Source: Sphingopyxis sp. H073 | GTDB lineage: Bacteria; Pseudomonadota; Alphaproteobacteria; Sphingomonadales; Sphingomonadaceae | Direction: 5' to 3' | Length of the DNA stretch: 64,000 nt | Assembly (NCBI RefSeq): GCF_001468395.1 | Contig: NZ_LNSG01000002.1 | Coordinates: 1 to 64,000, forward strand | Shown here: in pieces, positions 38,163 through 46,798 of the stretch | Layout: every line of letters starts with the position of its first letter | How positions within the stretch are numbered: the stretch's first letter is position 1 | Made by a program: the position numbers and the translations under genes | Notes under the pieces: model-generated | Told to the model about the DNA's origin: nothing | Seen by the model: only the letters and a program-made list of their open reading frames with translations | The model's database searches: none

Positions 38163-39857
38163 ATGCCCCTCCTTCATAGCTTGCCGATCGCACGGCGGCG
38201 CTTCGTTCAGGGGCTGGCGATTGGCGGAGCCGTCGCGGGCTTCATCCCGGCACTGCAGGCGAAATCCCTCTCCGCGTCGACGGCTGAGTTGAGCGGGACC
38301 GAATTCGACCTCGAGATCGCCGAGATCCCGGTCAACTATACCGGCAAGCGCCGGGTCGCGACGGCAGTGAACGGCGCCGTACCCGCGCCGATCCTGCGCC
38401 TGCGCGAGGGCGACACCGTCACGCTGCGCGTTCGCAACAGCCTCAAGGAGATGTCCAGCATCCACTGGCACGGGATCATCCTGCCCGCAGAAATGGACGG
38501 CGTGCCCGGCATCAGCTTCGCCGGTATCGCCCCGGGCGAGACCTTCACCTATCGATTCGAAGTGCGCCAAGTGGGCACCTACTGGTATCACGCCCACACG
38601 CTCGCCGAGCAGACCGGGCTCTATGGCGCGATCGTCGTCGAGCCGAAGGTGCCGACGGGGCCTGTTCCCCACCGCGACTATACCATCATGCTGAGCGACT
38701 GGTCGGACGAACCACCGCTCCAGATCTTCACGAACCTCAAGAAGCTGAGCAGCTATTATAACTTCGCGCAGCCGACCGCCGGCGACTTTCTAGAGGATGT
38801 GAGCGAGCTGGGCCTCGCCAAAGCCCTCGAACGGCGGCGGATGTGGAACGGGTCGCGGATGAATCCGACCGACTATAGCGACCTTTCCGCAGCGACCTAC
38901 ACTTATCTTATGAACGGGACGACGCCTGCGGGCAACTGGACCGCCGTCGCCGCGCCCGGCGAGCATGTGCGCCTGCGCTTTGTGGGCGCGGGAACGGCGA
39001 CCTTCTTCGACGTACGGATCCCCGGTGTGGAGCTGACAATCGTTTCTACCGACGGGCAGCCGGTGGTGCCGGTGACGGTCGAGGAGTTCCGGATCGGCCC
39101 GGGGGAAACCTATGATGTCGAGTTCACCATGCCCGACGGCAATGCACGCACGATCTTCGCCCAGGCGATCGATCGGACCGGCTTTGCCCGCGGCACGATC
39201 GCGCCTGCTCCCGGCATGTCGGCACCGGTCCCCGCCCTCGATGCGCGGCCCTGGCTCGATCCCGTCGACATGATGGGGGCGATGATGACGATGGGCGGCG
39301 GCGAGCACGCCGGGCACGGCCTGACGGAGATGCCGCCGAAGGCCCGGCATGCCCGCACCGAATATGGCGCGAACACCGATATGCGCGTCGACTATCCCCG
39401 CGCCAATCTCGATGATCCCGGCGCCGGCCTGCGCGACCGCTCATGGCGTGTCCTGACGCTGGCGGACTTGCGGACACCCAATGGCGATCCCGATCCGCGC
39501 GAGCCCGAACGCGAGATCGAGCTCCACCTCAACGGCAATATGGAGCGCTTCATCTGGGCGCTCGACGGAATCAAGCTCAATGACTCGCGGCCGCTCCACT
39601 TCAAGCCGAACGAGCGACTGCGCATCATCTTGGTCAACGACACGATGATGTCCCATCCGATGCACCTCCACGGCATGTGGAGCGATGTCGAAGGATCCGA
39701 TGGCGCCTTCCAGGTCCGCAAGCATACGGTGGTGGTCCAGCCTGCCCAGAGGGTGAGCTTCCGCGTCACCGCCGATGCTATGGGTCGATGGGCGTTTCAC
39801 TGCCATCTGCTCTACCATATGGCGGCCGGCATGTTCCGGGAGGTCGTCGTCGCATGA
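38163..39857 (+). CDS. Second multicopper oxidase, CopA-like, short Met-rich region
   Basis: The product of 564 residues has a Tat signal (ARRRFVQGLAIGG) and cupredoxin domains with SIHWHGIILPAEMDGVPG, GTYWYHAHT, HPMHLHGMW and FHCHLLYHMAAGMFREV. Compared with the first CopA it lacks most of the Met/His insert; only MMGAMMTMGGGEHAGHG remains. It ends at the start of a CopB-like gene (ATGA), so the pair repeats the copAB plan. It may have the same Cu(I) oxidase role or a different substrate. Confidence 0.9.
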   Translation: MPLLHSLPIARRRFVQGLAIGGAVAGFIPALQAKSLSASTAELSGTEFDLEIAEIPVNYTGKRRVATAVNGAVPAPILRLREGDTVTLRVRNSLKEMSSIHWHGIILPAEMDGVPGISFAGIAPGETFTYRFEVRQVGTYWYHAHTLAEQTGLYGAIVVEPKVPTGPVPHRDYTIMLSDWSDEPPLQIFTNLKKLSSYYNFAQPTAGDFLEDVSELGLAKALERRRMWNGSRMNPTDYSDLSAATYTYLMNGTTPAGNWTAVAAPGEHVRLRFVGAGTATFFDVRIPGVELTIVSTDGQPVVPVTVEEFRIGPGETYDVEFTMPDGNARTIFAQAIDRTGFARGTIAPAPGMSAPVPALDARPWLDPVDMMGAMMTMGGGEHAGHGLTEMPPKARHARTEYGANTDMRVDYPRANLDDPGAGLRDRSWRVLTLADLRTPNGDPDPREPEREIELHLNGNMERFIWALDGIKLNDSRPLHFKPNERLRIILVNDTMMSHPMHLHGMWSDVEGSDGAFQVRKHTVVVQPAQRVSFRVTADAMGRWAFHCHLLYHMAAGMFREVVVA

Positions 39858-40825
39858 TCCGCATGGCCCGCACCCGCCCCGCGCCGTTCCTGGTTGTCCT
39901 CCTCTTCTCGACTGCGATTGCATCACCCGCCTCGGCGCAAGAGCCATCTTCCACGGCGCCGGACGCCTTCCAGGCGGGGCAGGTGCCTCCACCGGAGGAG
40001 CACATCCATCCCGCGTCTCAAACCCAGGACCATGCGGGAATGGACATGCCTGGCATGGATGTGCCGAGCACCGGTATGAAGATGGACATGGGCCGCATGC
40101 AGGGCGGCAAGGCTCCGCCGGACGCGCGCGATTCAAATGACTATTCGGACGGCTACCGCAATTCGACACTGCCCGGCTATGAGATGGCCGACAAGCTCTC
40201 GATTCCGAAGGTCCTCGTCGACGAGCTCGAGTTCGTCAGCGGCAATGAGGGCCAGGGGGTGGGCTGGACGGTGCTCGTCACGAAGGGGCAGGACAATGAC
40301 AAACTATGGCTGCGCAGCCAGGGCCTGAAAAACTCGCGCGATCGTCTTGATGCTGAAAGCAGCGTCGAGGCGCTCTGGTGGCACAGCAAGAGTCCATTCT
40401 GGGGCACGGTGCTGGGAGTTCGCCAGGATCTCGGCAAGGGAGCGACGACATGGCTTGCCGCAGGCGTCGAGGGATTGGCGCCCTATTGGTTCGACGTGCA
40501 GTTGACCGCCTATGTGGGCGACGATGGCCGCATCGCGGGGCGCGCCAAGGCCGGCTACGAGGTTCTGTTCACCAATCGGCTGATCTTGACCTCCCAGGTC
40601 GAGACCAACCTCTATTCCAAGCGCTCGGTCGACCGCGAGCTTGGTGGCGGGTTCAGCAATGTCGAGCTGAGCGGCCGACTGCGCTACGAGTTGTCGCGCA
40701 AGTTCGCACCTTATGTCGGCTTTGTCTGGGAACGCGCGCTCGATGGCACCGCCGCCTTCCGGCGCGCGGACCGCGAACTGACAACCGAGCGTCGCGTGGT
40801 CGTCGGCCTCAGATTGTGGTGGTGA
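39854..40825 (+). CDS. copB: Second copper resistance protein B, outer-membrane
   Basis: The product of 323 residues has a signal peptide to ASAQE, a short Met-rich stretch (HAGMDMPGMDVPSTGMKMDM) and the CopB barrel domain (LAPYWFDVQLTAYVGDDGRI, LRYELSRKFAPYVGFVWERA). It ends GLRLWW. It is shorter than the first CopB because the Met/His/Cys linker is much reduced and has no PEHA block. The ATG at 39854 overlaps the upstream oxidase stop. Confidence 0.9.
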   Translation: MIRMARTRPAPFLVVLLFSTAIASPASAQEPSSTAPDAFQAGQVPPPEEHIHPASQTQDHAGMDMPGMDVPSTGMKMDMGRMQGGKAPPDARDSNDYSDGYRNSTLPGYEMADKLSIPKVLVDELEFVSGNEGQGVGWTVLVTKGQDNDKLWLRSQGLKNSRDRLDAESSVEALWWHSKSPFWGTVLGVRQDLGKGATTWLAAGVEGLAPYWFDVQLTAYVGDDGRIAGRAKAGYEVLFTNRLILTSQVETNLYSKRSVDRELGGGFSNVELSGRLRYELSRKFAPYVGFVWERALDGTAAFRRADRELTTERRVVVGLRLWW

Positions 40826-41438
40826 TCCCTGGACCCGAGACGGTAGCGAACGCGCAACGGTACGATGGTGCGACCGGACGGCCATATCAGGCGGCCGGTC
40901 ATCACCACCCAGGCGACGGTGCATGATGGACAATTGCATGCTTGAACGTGCGATCTTCATCCATTGAGTGCCGGATCGGAAATCTTGGACTGACCTCGCG
41001 TCACGGCCTGCTTGCACTGGCTATCGATCCGTAAGGCCTGCGCCATTGGCATGCGAACTCCAAGGATCGGCTTCAGCGACGCTTGCTCGCAATGGCTATC
41101 GGTCTCGTGTGTTGGCTGACTCGCAGCATCGGTGCTCGCGGGACGGTTAGCCGGGGCCATATCGACGTCGAGTATCGGTCACGCCAGCCTGGAGCAGCGG
41201 CCCGCAAGCAATGGTCTCGAGTGGCGCGGCGGCGAACGATGATCGATCCCGACAAGGCGGCATTACACCGGAACGCCCGCGCCGGTGCAGCGCTCAGGCT
41301 GGATCGCGCGAGAAATTTCGAGGGGTATCGCGCCGAGCTGCGTATTTGACTTGGTGCCCGTTCCGATTGGGGGATTCCGACGGCCATGAAACCATTGCCC
41401 TGTCGCCTACGCGCCCGGCCTGGACGGCTGGGGATGAC
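40826..41438. other. Non-coding region before fixL, with a short imperfect repeat
   Basis: No gene is supported. Two related segments, GCTTGCACTGGCTATCG (41010-41026) and GCTTGCTCGCAATGGCTATCG (41081-41101), lie 71 bases apart in direct orientation. The candidate ECF promoter for fixL is at 41320-41345. The rest shows nothing recognisable. Confidence 0.4.
41320..41345 (+). promoter_or_regulatory. Candidate ECF-sigma promoter of fixLJ (site E)
   Basis: GAGGG at 41320-41324, a 16-base spacer and CGTAT at 41341-41345, preceded by AAATTTC as at copC (AAATTT). It lies 93 bases upstream of the fixL start. It shares both blocks and spacing with the four copper-gene sites almost 30 kb away. Confidence 0.6.
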
Positions 41439-42983
41439 ATGATCCCCGAAGACAATTCGGTAGCGTGGCGCGACGACGTCCGCGAAATCGAGGCGCTATC
41501 GGAGCTCATGCTTCGCGAGGCCAGCGGCTATGTCGTCGTGTTGCTCGATCCCGCCGGCACCATCCGCGCGATCAATGGCGAGACCGAGAGGAAGGGACTT
41601 TGGTCGAGCGCCGATCTGTGCGGCCGCTCGCACGAGATTTTCTATCCGCCCGATGAAATGGCGAACGGCCGGCCTGAAGCCGATCTGGCGGCGGCCCTCG
41701 CGCAGGGTTCCCTCGAGCGTGAGGCTTGGCGCGTGTGCCGTGATGGAACCGAATATCTCGCCAGGCTGACGATCAATGCCCTGAAAGATCAAGCGGGTGT
41801 TATTCGCGGTTTCGGCAGCATCGTGCGCGACATCACCGAGGATGCGGCAATGCGCGGCTCGATCGAAGCCCGCGAACGACATCTGCAGTCGATTCTCGCG
41901 ACCGTTCCCGATGCCATGATCGTCATCGACGAGCGGGGCCGCATAACCTCGTTCAGCGCTGCGGCCGAGCGATTGTTCGGTTATGGCGAGAGCGAATTGC
42001 TTGGCCGCAATGTGTCCTGCCTCATGCCGCGGGCGGACAGTATCAGGCATGACGAATATATCGGCCATTATCTCGAAACGGGAGAGCGCCGAATCATCGG
42101 GATCGGCCGCATCGTGGTCGGGCAGCGCCGGGACGGTTCGACTTTTCCAATGGAATTGTCGGTCGGCGAGGCGGGGGGGCCGGAAGGGCGCATCTTCACC
42201 GGCTTCATTCGGGACCTGACGGAAAAGGAACATGATGAGCTGAGGCTCAAGGAATTGCAGGCCGAGCTTGTGCATGTCTCGCGGCTGAGCGCGATGGGAA
42301 CGATGGCCTCGACCTTGGCCCATGAGCTTAACCAGCCGCTGACTGCTATTGCCAACTATCTGGAGACGACGCGGGATCTTGTTGACGGGGAAGGGGATAT
42401 ACCGCGGGATATCCTGCACGAAGCGCTGACGGAGGCCGCCAATGAGACCCTCAGGGCAGGCTATATTGTTCGCCGCCTCAGGGATTTCGTAGCTCGGGGC
42501 GAGGTGGAAAAGACCGTAGAGGATTTGCCGCGCCTGATCGACGAGGCAGGCAAGCTGGCGCTTATCGGTGCCCGGGAACGCGGGGTCCGCAGCTTTTTCA
42601 CCTTCGACCCGGCCGCGACACCTACGCTCGTGGACCGCGTCCAGATCCAGCAGGTTCTGGTCAACATCATGCGCAATGCCATTGAAGCGATGGCGGACTC
42701 CGAAGTGCGGGAACTGCGCGTTTCCACAAGGCTGCGGGCCGACGAGATGATCGAGATTGCGGTAGAGGACAGCGGTCCCGGCATTGCGGAGGACGTGATA
42801 CCGCGGCTGTTCCAGGCTTTTGTCAGCAGCAAATCGGACGGCATGGGGCTCGGCCTGTCGATCTGTCGGACGATCGTTGAGGCTCATGGCGGACGGATCT
42901 GGGTCGAGGACGGTCCAGGCGGTGGAGCCGTGTTCCGATTCACCTTGGTTCACGCAAAGCTGGAGGAAGAACATGCAGGATAA
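41439..42983 (+). CDS. fixL: Heme-PAS oxygen-sensing histidine kinase, FixL-like
   Basis: The product of 514 residues has two PAS domains (about 15-135 and 145-265), then HisKA and HATPase domains. The second PAS matches the FixL heme domain: His204 in SIRHDEYIGHY and Arg224 in RIIGIGRIV correspond to the proximal heme ligand and the oxygen-contacting Arg of Bradyrhizobium FixL, with the same 20-residue spacing. The phospho-acceptor His is in LAHELNQPLTA, and the ATP lid contains GMGLGLSIC. No membrane segment is evident, so it is a cytosolic sensor. It overlaps fixJ by 11 bases. Confidence 0.92.
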   Translation: MIPEDNSVAWRDDVREIEALSELMLREASGYVVVLLDPAGTIRAINGETERKGLWSSADLCGRSHEIFYPPDEMANGRPEADLAAALAQGSLEREAWRVCRDGTEYLARLTINALKDQAGVIRGFGSIVRDITEDAAMRGSIEARERHLQSILATVPDAMIVIDERGRITSFSAAAERLFGYGESELLGRNVSCLMPRADSIRHDEYIGHYLETGERRIIGIGRIVVGQRRDGSTFPMELSVGEAGGPEGRIFTGFIRDLTEKEHDELRLKELQAELVHVSRLSAMGTMASTLAHELNQPLTAIANYLETTRDLVDGEGDIPRDILHEALTEAANETLRAGYIVRRLRDFVARGEVEKTVEDLPRLIDEAGKLALIGARERGVRSFFTFDPAATPTLVDRVQIQQVLVNIMRNAIEAMADSEVRELRVSTRLRADEMIEIAVEDSGPGIAEDVIPRLFQAFVSSKSDGMGLGLSICRTIVEAHGGRIWVEDGPGGGAVFRFTLVHAKLEEEHAG

Positions 42984-43605
42984 GCGCCTCATTCATCTGG
43001 TCGATGACGAAGAGGCCATCCGGAAGTCAGCCGGATTCATGCTGCGGACGGTGGGGTTCGAGGTACGGACCTATGCGAGCGGCGTGGAATTTCTGAAGCT
43101 GGCACGCACGGCCGAGACTGGATGCGTACTTCTCGACGTTCGCATGCCTGAGTTAGATGGGCTTCAGGTCCAGTCGGAAATGGCGCAGCGCGGCATCAAT
43201 ATGCCGGTCGTCGTCCTGACCGGTCATGGCGACGTCACTCTCGCGGTGCAGGCGATGAAGGCGGGCGCAGTGGATTTTATCGAGAAACCCTTCGAGAAGG
43301 CATCGCTACTTGAGGCTATCGACCGCGGATTCGCCCGTATCGACCGGGTCGATGTCCGAGCGACGGAAGAAGCCGAAGCGCAGGTCCGGATCGGCGTCTT
43401 GACGCCCCGCGAGAAGGAGGTTCTCGATGGGCTCGCGCGAGGCTATCCCAACAAGACCATCGCCTATGATCTAGGCGTTTCTTCGCGAACCATCGAAGTC
43501 CACCGGGCAAGCCTGATGAGCAAGTTGGCTGTCCGCAGTCTTTCCGATGCGCTCCGGATTGCATTTGCTGCGGGCCTTGGTCGCAGCGAAGCCAAACTGG
43601 GATGA
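42973..43605 (+). CDS. fixJ: Response regulator, FixJ-like
   Basis: The product has 210 residues. The receiver domain has the acidic pair in HLVDDEEAIRKS, the phospho-acceptor Asp in CVLLDVRMPELDG, Thr in VVVLTGHGDV and Lys in FIEKPFEK. A linker and a LuxR-type HTH follow (LTPREKEVLDGLARGYPNKT, VSSRTIEVHRASLMSKL). It is the cognate partner of the overlapping FixL-like kinase. The ATG at 42973 follows GGAGGAAG. Confidence 0.93.
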   Translation: MQDKRLIHLVDDEEAIRKSAGFMLRTVGFEVRTYASGVEFLKLARTAETGCVLLDVRMPELDGLQVQSEMAQRGINMPVVVLTGHGDVTLAVQAMKAGAVDFIEKPFEKASLLEAIDRGFARIDRVDVRATEEAEAQVRIGVLTPREKEVLDGLARGYPNKTIAYDLGVSSRTIEVHRASLMSKLAVRSLSDALRIAFAAGLGRSEAKLG

Positions 43606-43679
43606 TTACGTAGCGACTGAGATACGCGGTTCTGGAATGCTGCACTCACGGAGAATCGATTTTCGGATGCTCGCCACTC

Positions 43680-44078
43680 ATGTCTGTGCACATCGGGCAA
43701 TCGTACCGTCACCCCTTCACGATATTGGTCTCGGACGACGACCCGGGCGTCCGCCGTTCGACGCAATTGATGCTGCGGGCCCAGGGATTTCGGGTCCGGG
43801 CCTATACTAGCGGCAGCGCGCTATTGGCCGACCCGCGATCACTTCATGCCGATTGCCTTGTCGTCGACTTTCGCATGCCGGACATCGACGGCCTGTCACT
43901 CCTGAGACGCTTGCGCTCGAAGGGCTGGTGCGGTTGCGCGATCATGATCTCCGCCTATCATGACGACGCGCTGGAACGCGAAGCGAGGCGCGTTGGATTC
44001 GAGCATGTCATTTCAAAGCCGCTGATCGCGCGCGCACTGCTCGAGGCGATCGCTTGCTCCGCAAGGGATCATGGCTGA
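43680..44078 (+). CDS. Single-domain response regulator (receiver only)
   Basis: The product of 132 residues has the receiver fold only: acidic cluster VSDDDPGVRRST, phospho-Asp in CLVVDFRMPDIDG, Ser in place of Thr in IMISAYHDD and Lys in HVISKPL. There is no output domain, so it may act as a phosphate sink or protein-protein regulator for the FixL/FixJ pair 75 bases upstream. It converges with and slightly overlaps the MFS gene on the other strand. Confidence 0.85.
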   Translation: MSVHIGQSYRHPFTILVSDDDPGVRRSTQLMLRAQGFRVRAYTSGSALLADPRSLHADCLVVDFRMPDIDGLSLLRRLRSKGWCGCAIMISAYHDDALEREARRVGFEHVISKPLIARALLEAIACSARDHG

Positions 44079-45295
44079 CTGGACCGATCGCTCGTCCGTT
44101 CCCCCTCTTGCCACAGCAAAGGCAGGCTGAGAGCGACGATCAATGCCGCCGCCGCCAGGGTGAACGTGATCACCCACTGCTGCCCCACTCCCGCGAGCGC
44201 AAGCCCGATCGGCGCCGCCGCCTGTCCAATACTCGCCGCCGCATGCTGGAGCCCGAGCCGAGCACCCGAAACCCGGGAGCTGCGGTTGCTGATCCAGAAG
44301 CTGGTCACGAGGCGAAGGCTGGCCGCGCTCCAGCCGAGAAGGAAAGCGATCCCCGCGAGACCAAGGATCGACCGCGGATTTTGCGAAGCCAACAGTCCGA
44401 TTGCCAGAACGAGCAGCATAAGACGCGTGAGATCGACCGGCCGGCGGACAAGCCAACCCAAACGGGCCTGCGCGATTTGTGCCGCGAGCATGCCGACGCC
44501 GCAAAGGCTCAGCATGAAGGCGATAGCTTTGCGGTCGAGCGAAAGGCCTTGGCCGGTCACCAGCAGACCGATGTGAAGGGCCGCCAGGGCAGCGCCGGCG
44601 ATAATGGTGATGACGAGGAGTGTCGCAGTCTTCCGGTTGTTGTCGCGGTTGCTGCGGCGCGGGATGGCATGCGAACGAGACCGTTTGGGAAGCTGAGAGG
44701 GCGACAGCAGGCAACCGGCGAGCAAGAGTGCCAGGGCGAGAGGGAACAGCGGGGCCGACGGCAGCAGCGGAAAAGACAATTGTGTGAGCAGGGGGCCGGC
44801 CAGATCACCAAGAAAGACAAAGCTGGTCAGCCATGTGAAGAGACGGGCCCGACCCACCCGGCTCTCGGCCCGGAAGCCCGCAGCAAGGAGCGAGAGAGGA
44901 ATGATGGCCCCCGACGCCATGCCAGACAGGATGCGCAGAAGATATAAGGTGGCGAGATCGGTACTGCCGAACGCCAGTGTCGTTGCCGCGAGGACCAGAA
45001 GCGCGATCCGAAGAAGCACCCGATAGTCCATGCGATCGGCCAACCACCCCCAAATGGGCGCAAGGCCGAGAGCGGCAAGAGGAAAGGAAGCCGAAAGGCT
45101 CACTATATGGAAATCGTGGGTTGCGGCAACGGGGATCACCGCGCTGCCCTCGATCAAGGACGGCAGAAAAGCGATGGCGGCCGTTTGCGTGGCCGACGTC
45201 GCGGCAACGGCAATCAGGAGGAGCAAGAATCCGAAGCTTGATCCGCCAAAAACTGCGGAGTTCCGGCTGGCTGCCGCAGGACCGAAAATCTTCAC
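44069..45295 (-). CDS. MFS transporter
   Basis: The product of 408 residues has about 12 predicted membrane helices. The loop between helices 2 and 3 carries the MFS motif in a form like GWLADRMDYRVLLRIALLVL, and helix 4 has LSGMASGAIIPLSLLAAGFR. The substrate is not apparent. Its start lies 20-30 bases after the terminator of the operon to its right, so it has its own promoter or reads through. Its neighbours suggest a stress or metal context, without proof. Confidence 0.83.
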   Translation of the reverse strand: MKIFGPAAASRNSAVFGGSSFGFLLLLIAVAATSATQTAAIAFLPSLIEGSAVIPVAATHDFHIVSLSASFPLAALGLAPIWGWLADRMDYRVLLRIALLVLAATTLAFGSTDLATLYLLRILSGMASGAIIPLSLLAAGFRAESRVGRARLFTWLTSFVFLGDLAGPLLTQLSFPLLPSAPLFPLALALLLAGCLLSPSQLPKRSRSHAIPRRSNRDNNRKTATLLVITIIAGAALAALHIGLLVTGQGLSLDRKAIAFMLSLCGVGMLAAQIAQARLGWLVRRPVDLTRLMLLVLAIGLLASQNPRSILGLAGIAFLLGWSAASLRLVTSFWISNRSSRVSGARLGLQHAAASIGQAAAPIGLALAGVGQQWVITFTLAAAALIVALSLPLLWQEGERTSDRSSQP

Positions 45296-45318
45296 GGGAA
45301 CATTTGAGCTTTTCAGAC

Positions 45319-45349
45319 AAAAAGCCCGCTGCCACGGGGGCAGCGGGCT
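45319..45349 (-). terminator. Intrinsic terminator
   Basis: A perfect 11-base stem (AGCCCGCTGCC at 45323-45333, GGCAGCGGGCT at 45339-45349) with a 5-base loop is followed on the minus strand by five T (45323-45319). It lies just after the stop of the His/Met-rich protein gene and closes the minus-strand operon that begins with the MerR gene at 51220. Confidence 0.88.
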
Positions 45350-45374
45350 TCCGGGGGGATGGACCGACCGATGC

Positions 45375-45713
45375 TCACATATGCTCGTGCTTCATCGGCA
45401 TGTCTTTCGGTTTGTCCGCAGGCTTGGAAGTCCCCATGCCGCCCATGGCAGGCATGGGCTTGTCGTTGCCGCCGCATCCACCGCCGGACTGATCCTGCAT
45501 CTTTTCCATGCCCTCGCGGTGATCTTTCATCATCTTGTCGTGCATCTGCTGTCCGCCGTGGTCCATGCCGTGGCGATGCTCGTCGCCGGGCTTCTGGGCC
45601 GGCGCGGTGGCGGCCGGCTTCTTCGGCGGCCCTTTGCTCTCGTCGGCGAGGACCGGCATCTGGGTCAGGGCGAGGAGGCCAAGGACCGCCAGAACAGGGG
45701 AAATCTTGCGCAT
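45375..45713 (-). CDS. Exported His/Met-rich metal-binding protein
   Basis: The product of 112 residues has a signal peptide ending PVLAD. The rest is Lys/Pro-rich and then very rich in His and Met (HRHGMDHGGQQMHDKMMKDH, MPAMGGMGT, MPMKHEHM) with a single Cys in SGGGCGGND. Composition points to copper or silver binding in the periplasm. It is the last gene before the terminator. The start at 45713 is the ATG at the signal peptide; no family name is recognised. Confidence 0.75.
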   Translation of the reverse strand: MRKISPVLAVLGLLALTQMPVLADESKGPPKKPAATAPAQKPGDEHRHGMDHGGQQMHDKMMKDHREGMEKMQDQSGGGCGGNDKPMPAMGGMGTSKPADKPKDMPMKHEHM

Positions 45714-45865
45714 GATATGTCTCCATTCGAAATCTTTGCTTTGTATCGACACCAAGTCGGATCGGCGCCGCTGTGCTCGGTATGCTGCACCGAACGTCCG
45801 GATCGAAATACGTGAAGCCCACATGTTGATCTCTCGCCCGAAGAAAATCGGAACGCCGCGTGCTG

Positions 45866-46306
45866 CTATGAAGGCATGACCATCATGCCGCACCCCTCGG
45901 CACAGCGGCGGCTTAAGTTCGCGCAGCGCAATAGTTGTGCGTCACCCGTGAATGCAGCGCAGTTCTCCGCGCACAATCGGCAGATCTGGTCGCAGGTCTG
46001 GCAAAGGACCCCATGAGCCGGAGAATTGCGAAGCAGCGATTGCGCGGTCGTGAGGCAAATCCCGGCGCAATCGGCGAGAATAGCCATGATCCCCGGAGCG
46101 GCCTTGTCGCCGCCCTCTTCGAGGCAATGGCGCGCGGCTTCGATGCAGCTTCGATGCGTTTCCAGGCACAACGCCGCGCAATCGGCAAGCGGCATTGCAT
46201 GGGAGTCGCGCATTCCCCCGCCGGGCGGTGGATCTTCGGCGCGCGCGGCGCCGACGAGCATTGTCAGGGCAAGCCCGGTCCCCAGGATCGATCGCCTCTC
46301 AAGCAT
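45866..46306 (-). CDS. Cys-rich four-helix-bundle copper storage protein (Csp1-like, exported)
   Basis: The product of 146 residues has an export signal with a twin-arginine (LERRSILGTG) to about GAARA. The mature part carries 14 Cys in helical CxxxC and CxxC spacing (DCAALCLETHRSCIEAARHC, LCQTCDQICRLCAENC, RCANLSRRCAEGC). This pattern fits the four-helix-bundle Csp proteins, which store many Cu(I) ions inside the bundle; Csp1 of methanotrophs is Tat-exported. It would act as a periplasmic copper sink within this operon. Confidence 0.88.
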   Translation of the reverse strand: MLERRSILGTGLALTMLVGAARAEDPPPGGGMRDSHAMPLADCAALCLETHRSCIEAARHCLEEGGDKAAPGIMAILADCAGICLTTAQSLLRNSPAHGVLCQTCDQICRLCAENCAAFTGDAQLLRCANLSRRCAEGCGMMVMPS

Positions 46307-46393
46307 GAAAATTCTCCCATTGAATCGAGCCAGGCGGCCGAAGCCGCCATCCTCTCGGAAAGATGCACCCGAGCGTGTCGGATGGCATGGTGG

Positions 46394-46798
46394 TCACCGG
46401 TCCGTCGCCGCGTCGAGGCGGGCGCGCTCCATGCGCGTATTCTCCCAAGGCCAATGACCATTGATCTCGACGCCCAGCGAAATGCTCAGGAAGGTACGAA
46501 CAAACACGAGGCCCGCGAGCACGACGAGGTCGTTAAGCGTAGGGTTGATCACCAGTGATTTCACGATGTCGCCGGCTACGAGAAACTCAAGGCCGAGCAA
46601 TATGCTGCGACCGAGTGTCGATCGGAACGGACGATAGGCTTCGGCATAGAGGCCTCGGCAGGCCTGACGGAGAAACGTCGCGGTCGCCAGCGCGGCACCT
46701 GTCAGGATGGTTGCCGTGCCGCTCAGTTCCAGGATAACCACGGCGAGGCGGAACAGGCTCTCGAGCCAGTGACCGCTTCCGCCGTCAATGGTGATCAT
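46394..46798 (-). CDS. DUF1622-family inner-membrane protein
   Basis: The product of 134 residues has three predicted membrane helices. The family segment is RSTLGRSILLGLEFLVAGDI followed by LVLAGLVFVRTFLSISLGVE. DUF1622 proteins are widespread small membrane proteins without a known task. Its start lies inside the end of the multiheme cytochrome gene (14-base overlap), so it is made together with that protein and may anchor or assist it, which is inference. Confidence 0.83.
   Translation of the reverse strand: MITIDGGSGHWLESLFRLAVVILELSGTATILTGAALATATFLRQACRGLYAEAYRPFRSTLGRSILLGLEFLVAGDIVKSLVINPTLNDLVVLAGLVFVRTFLSISLGVEINGHWPWENTRMERARLDAATDR

Noticed and set aside
41010..41101. A possible CRISPR-like or iteron repeat before fixL
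   Set aside because: Only two imperfect copies of about 20 bases exist, with no regular spacing or further units.
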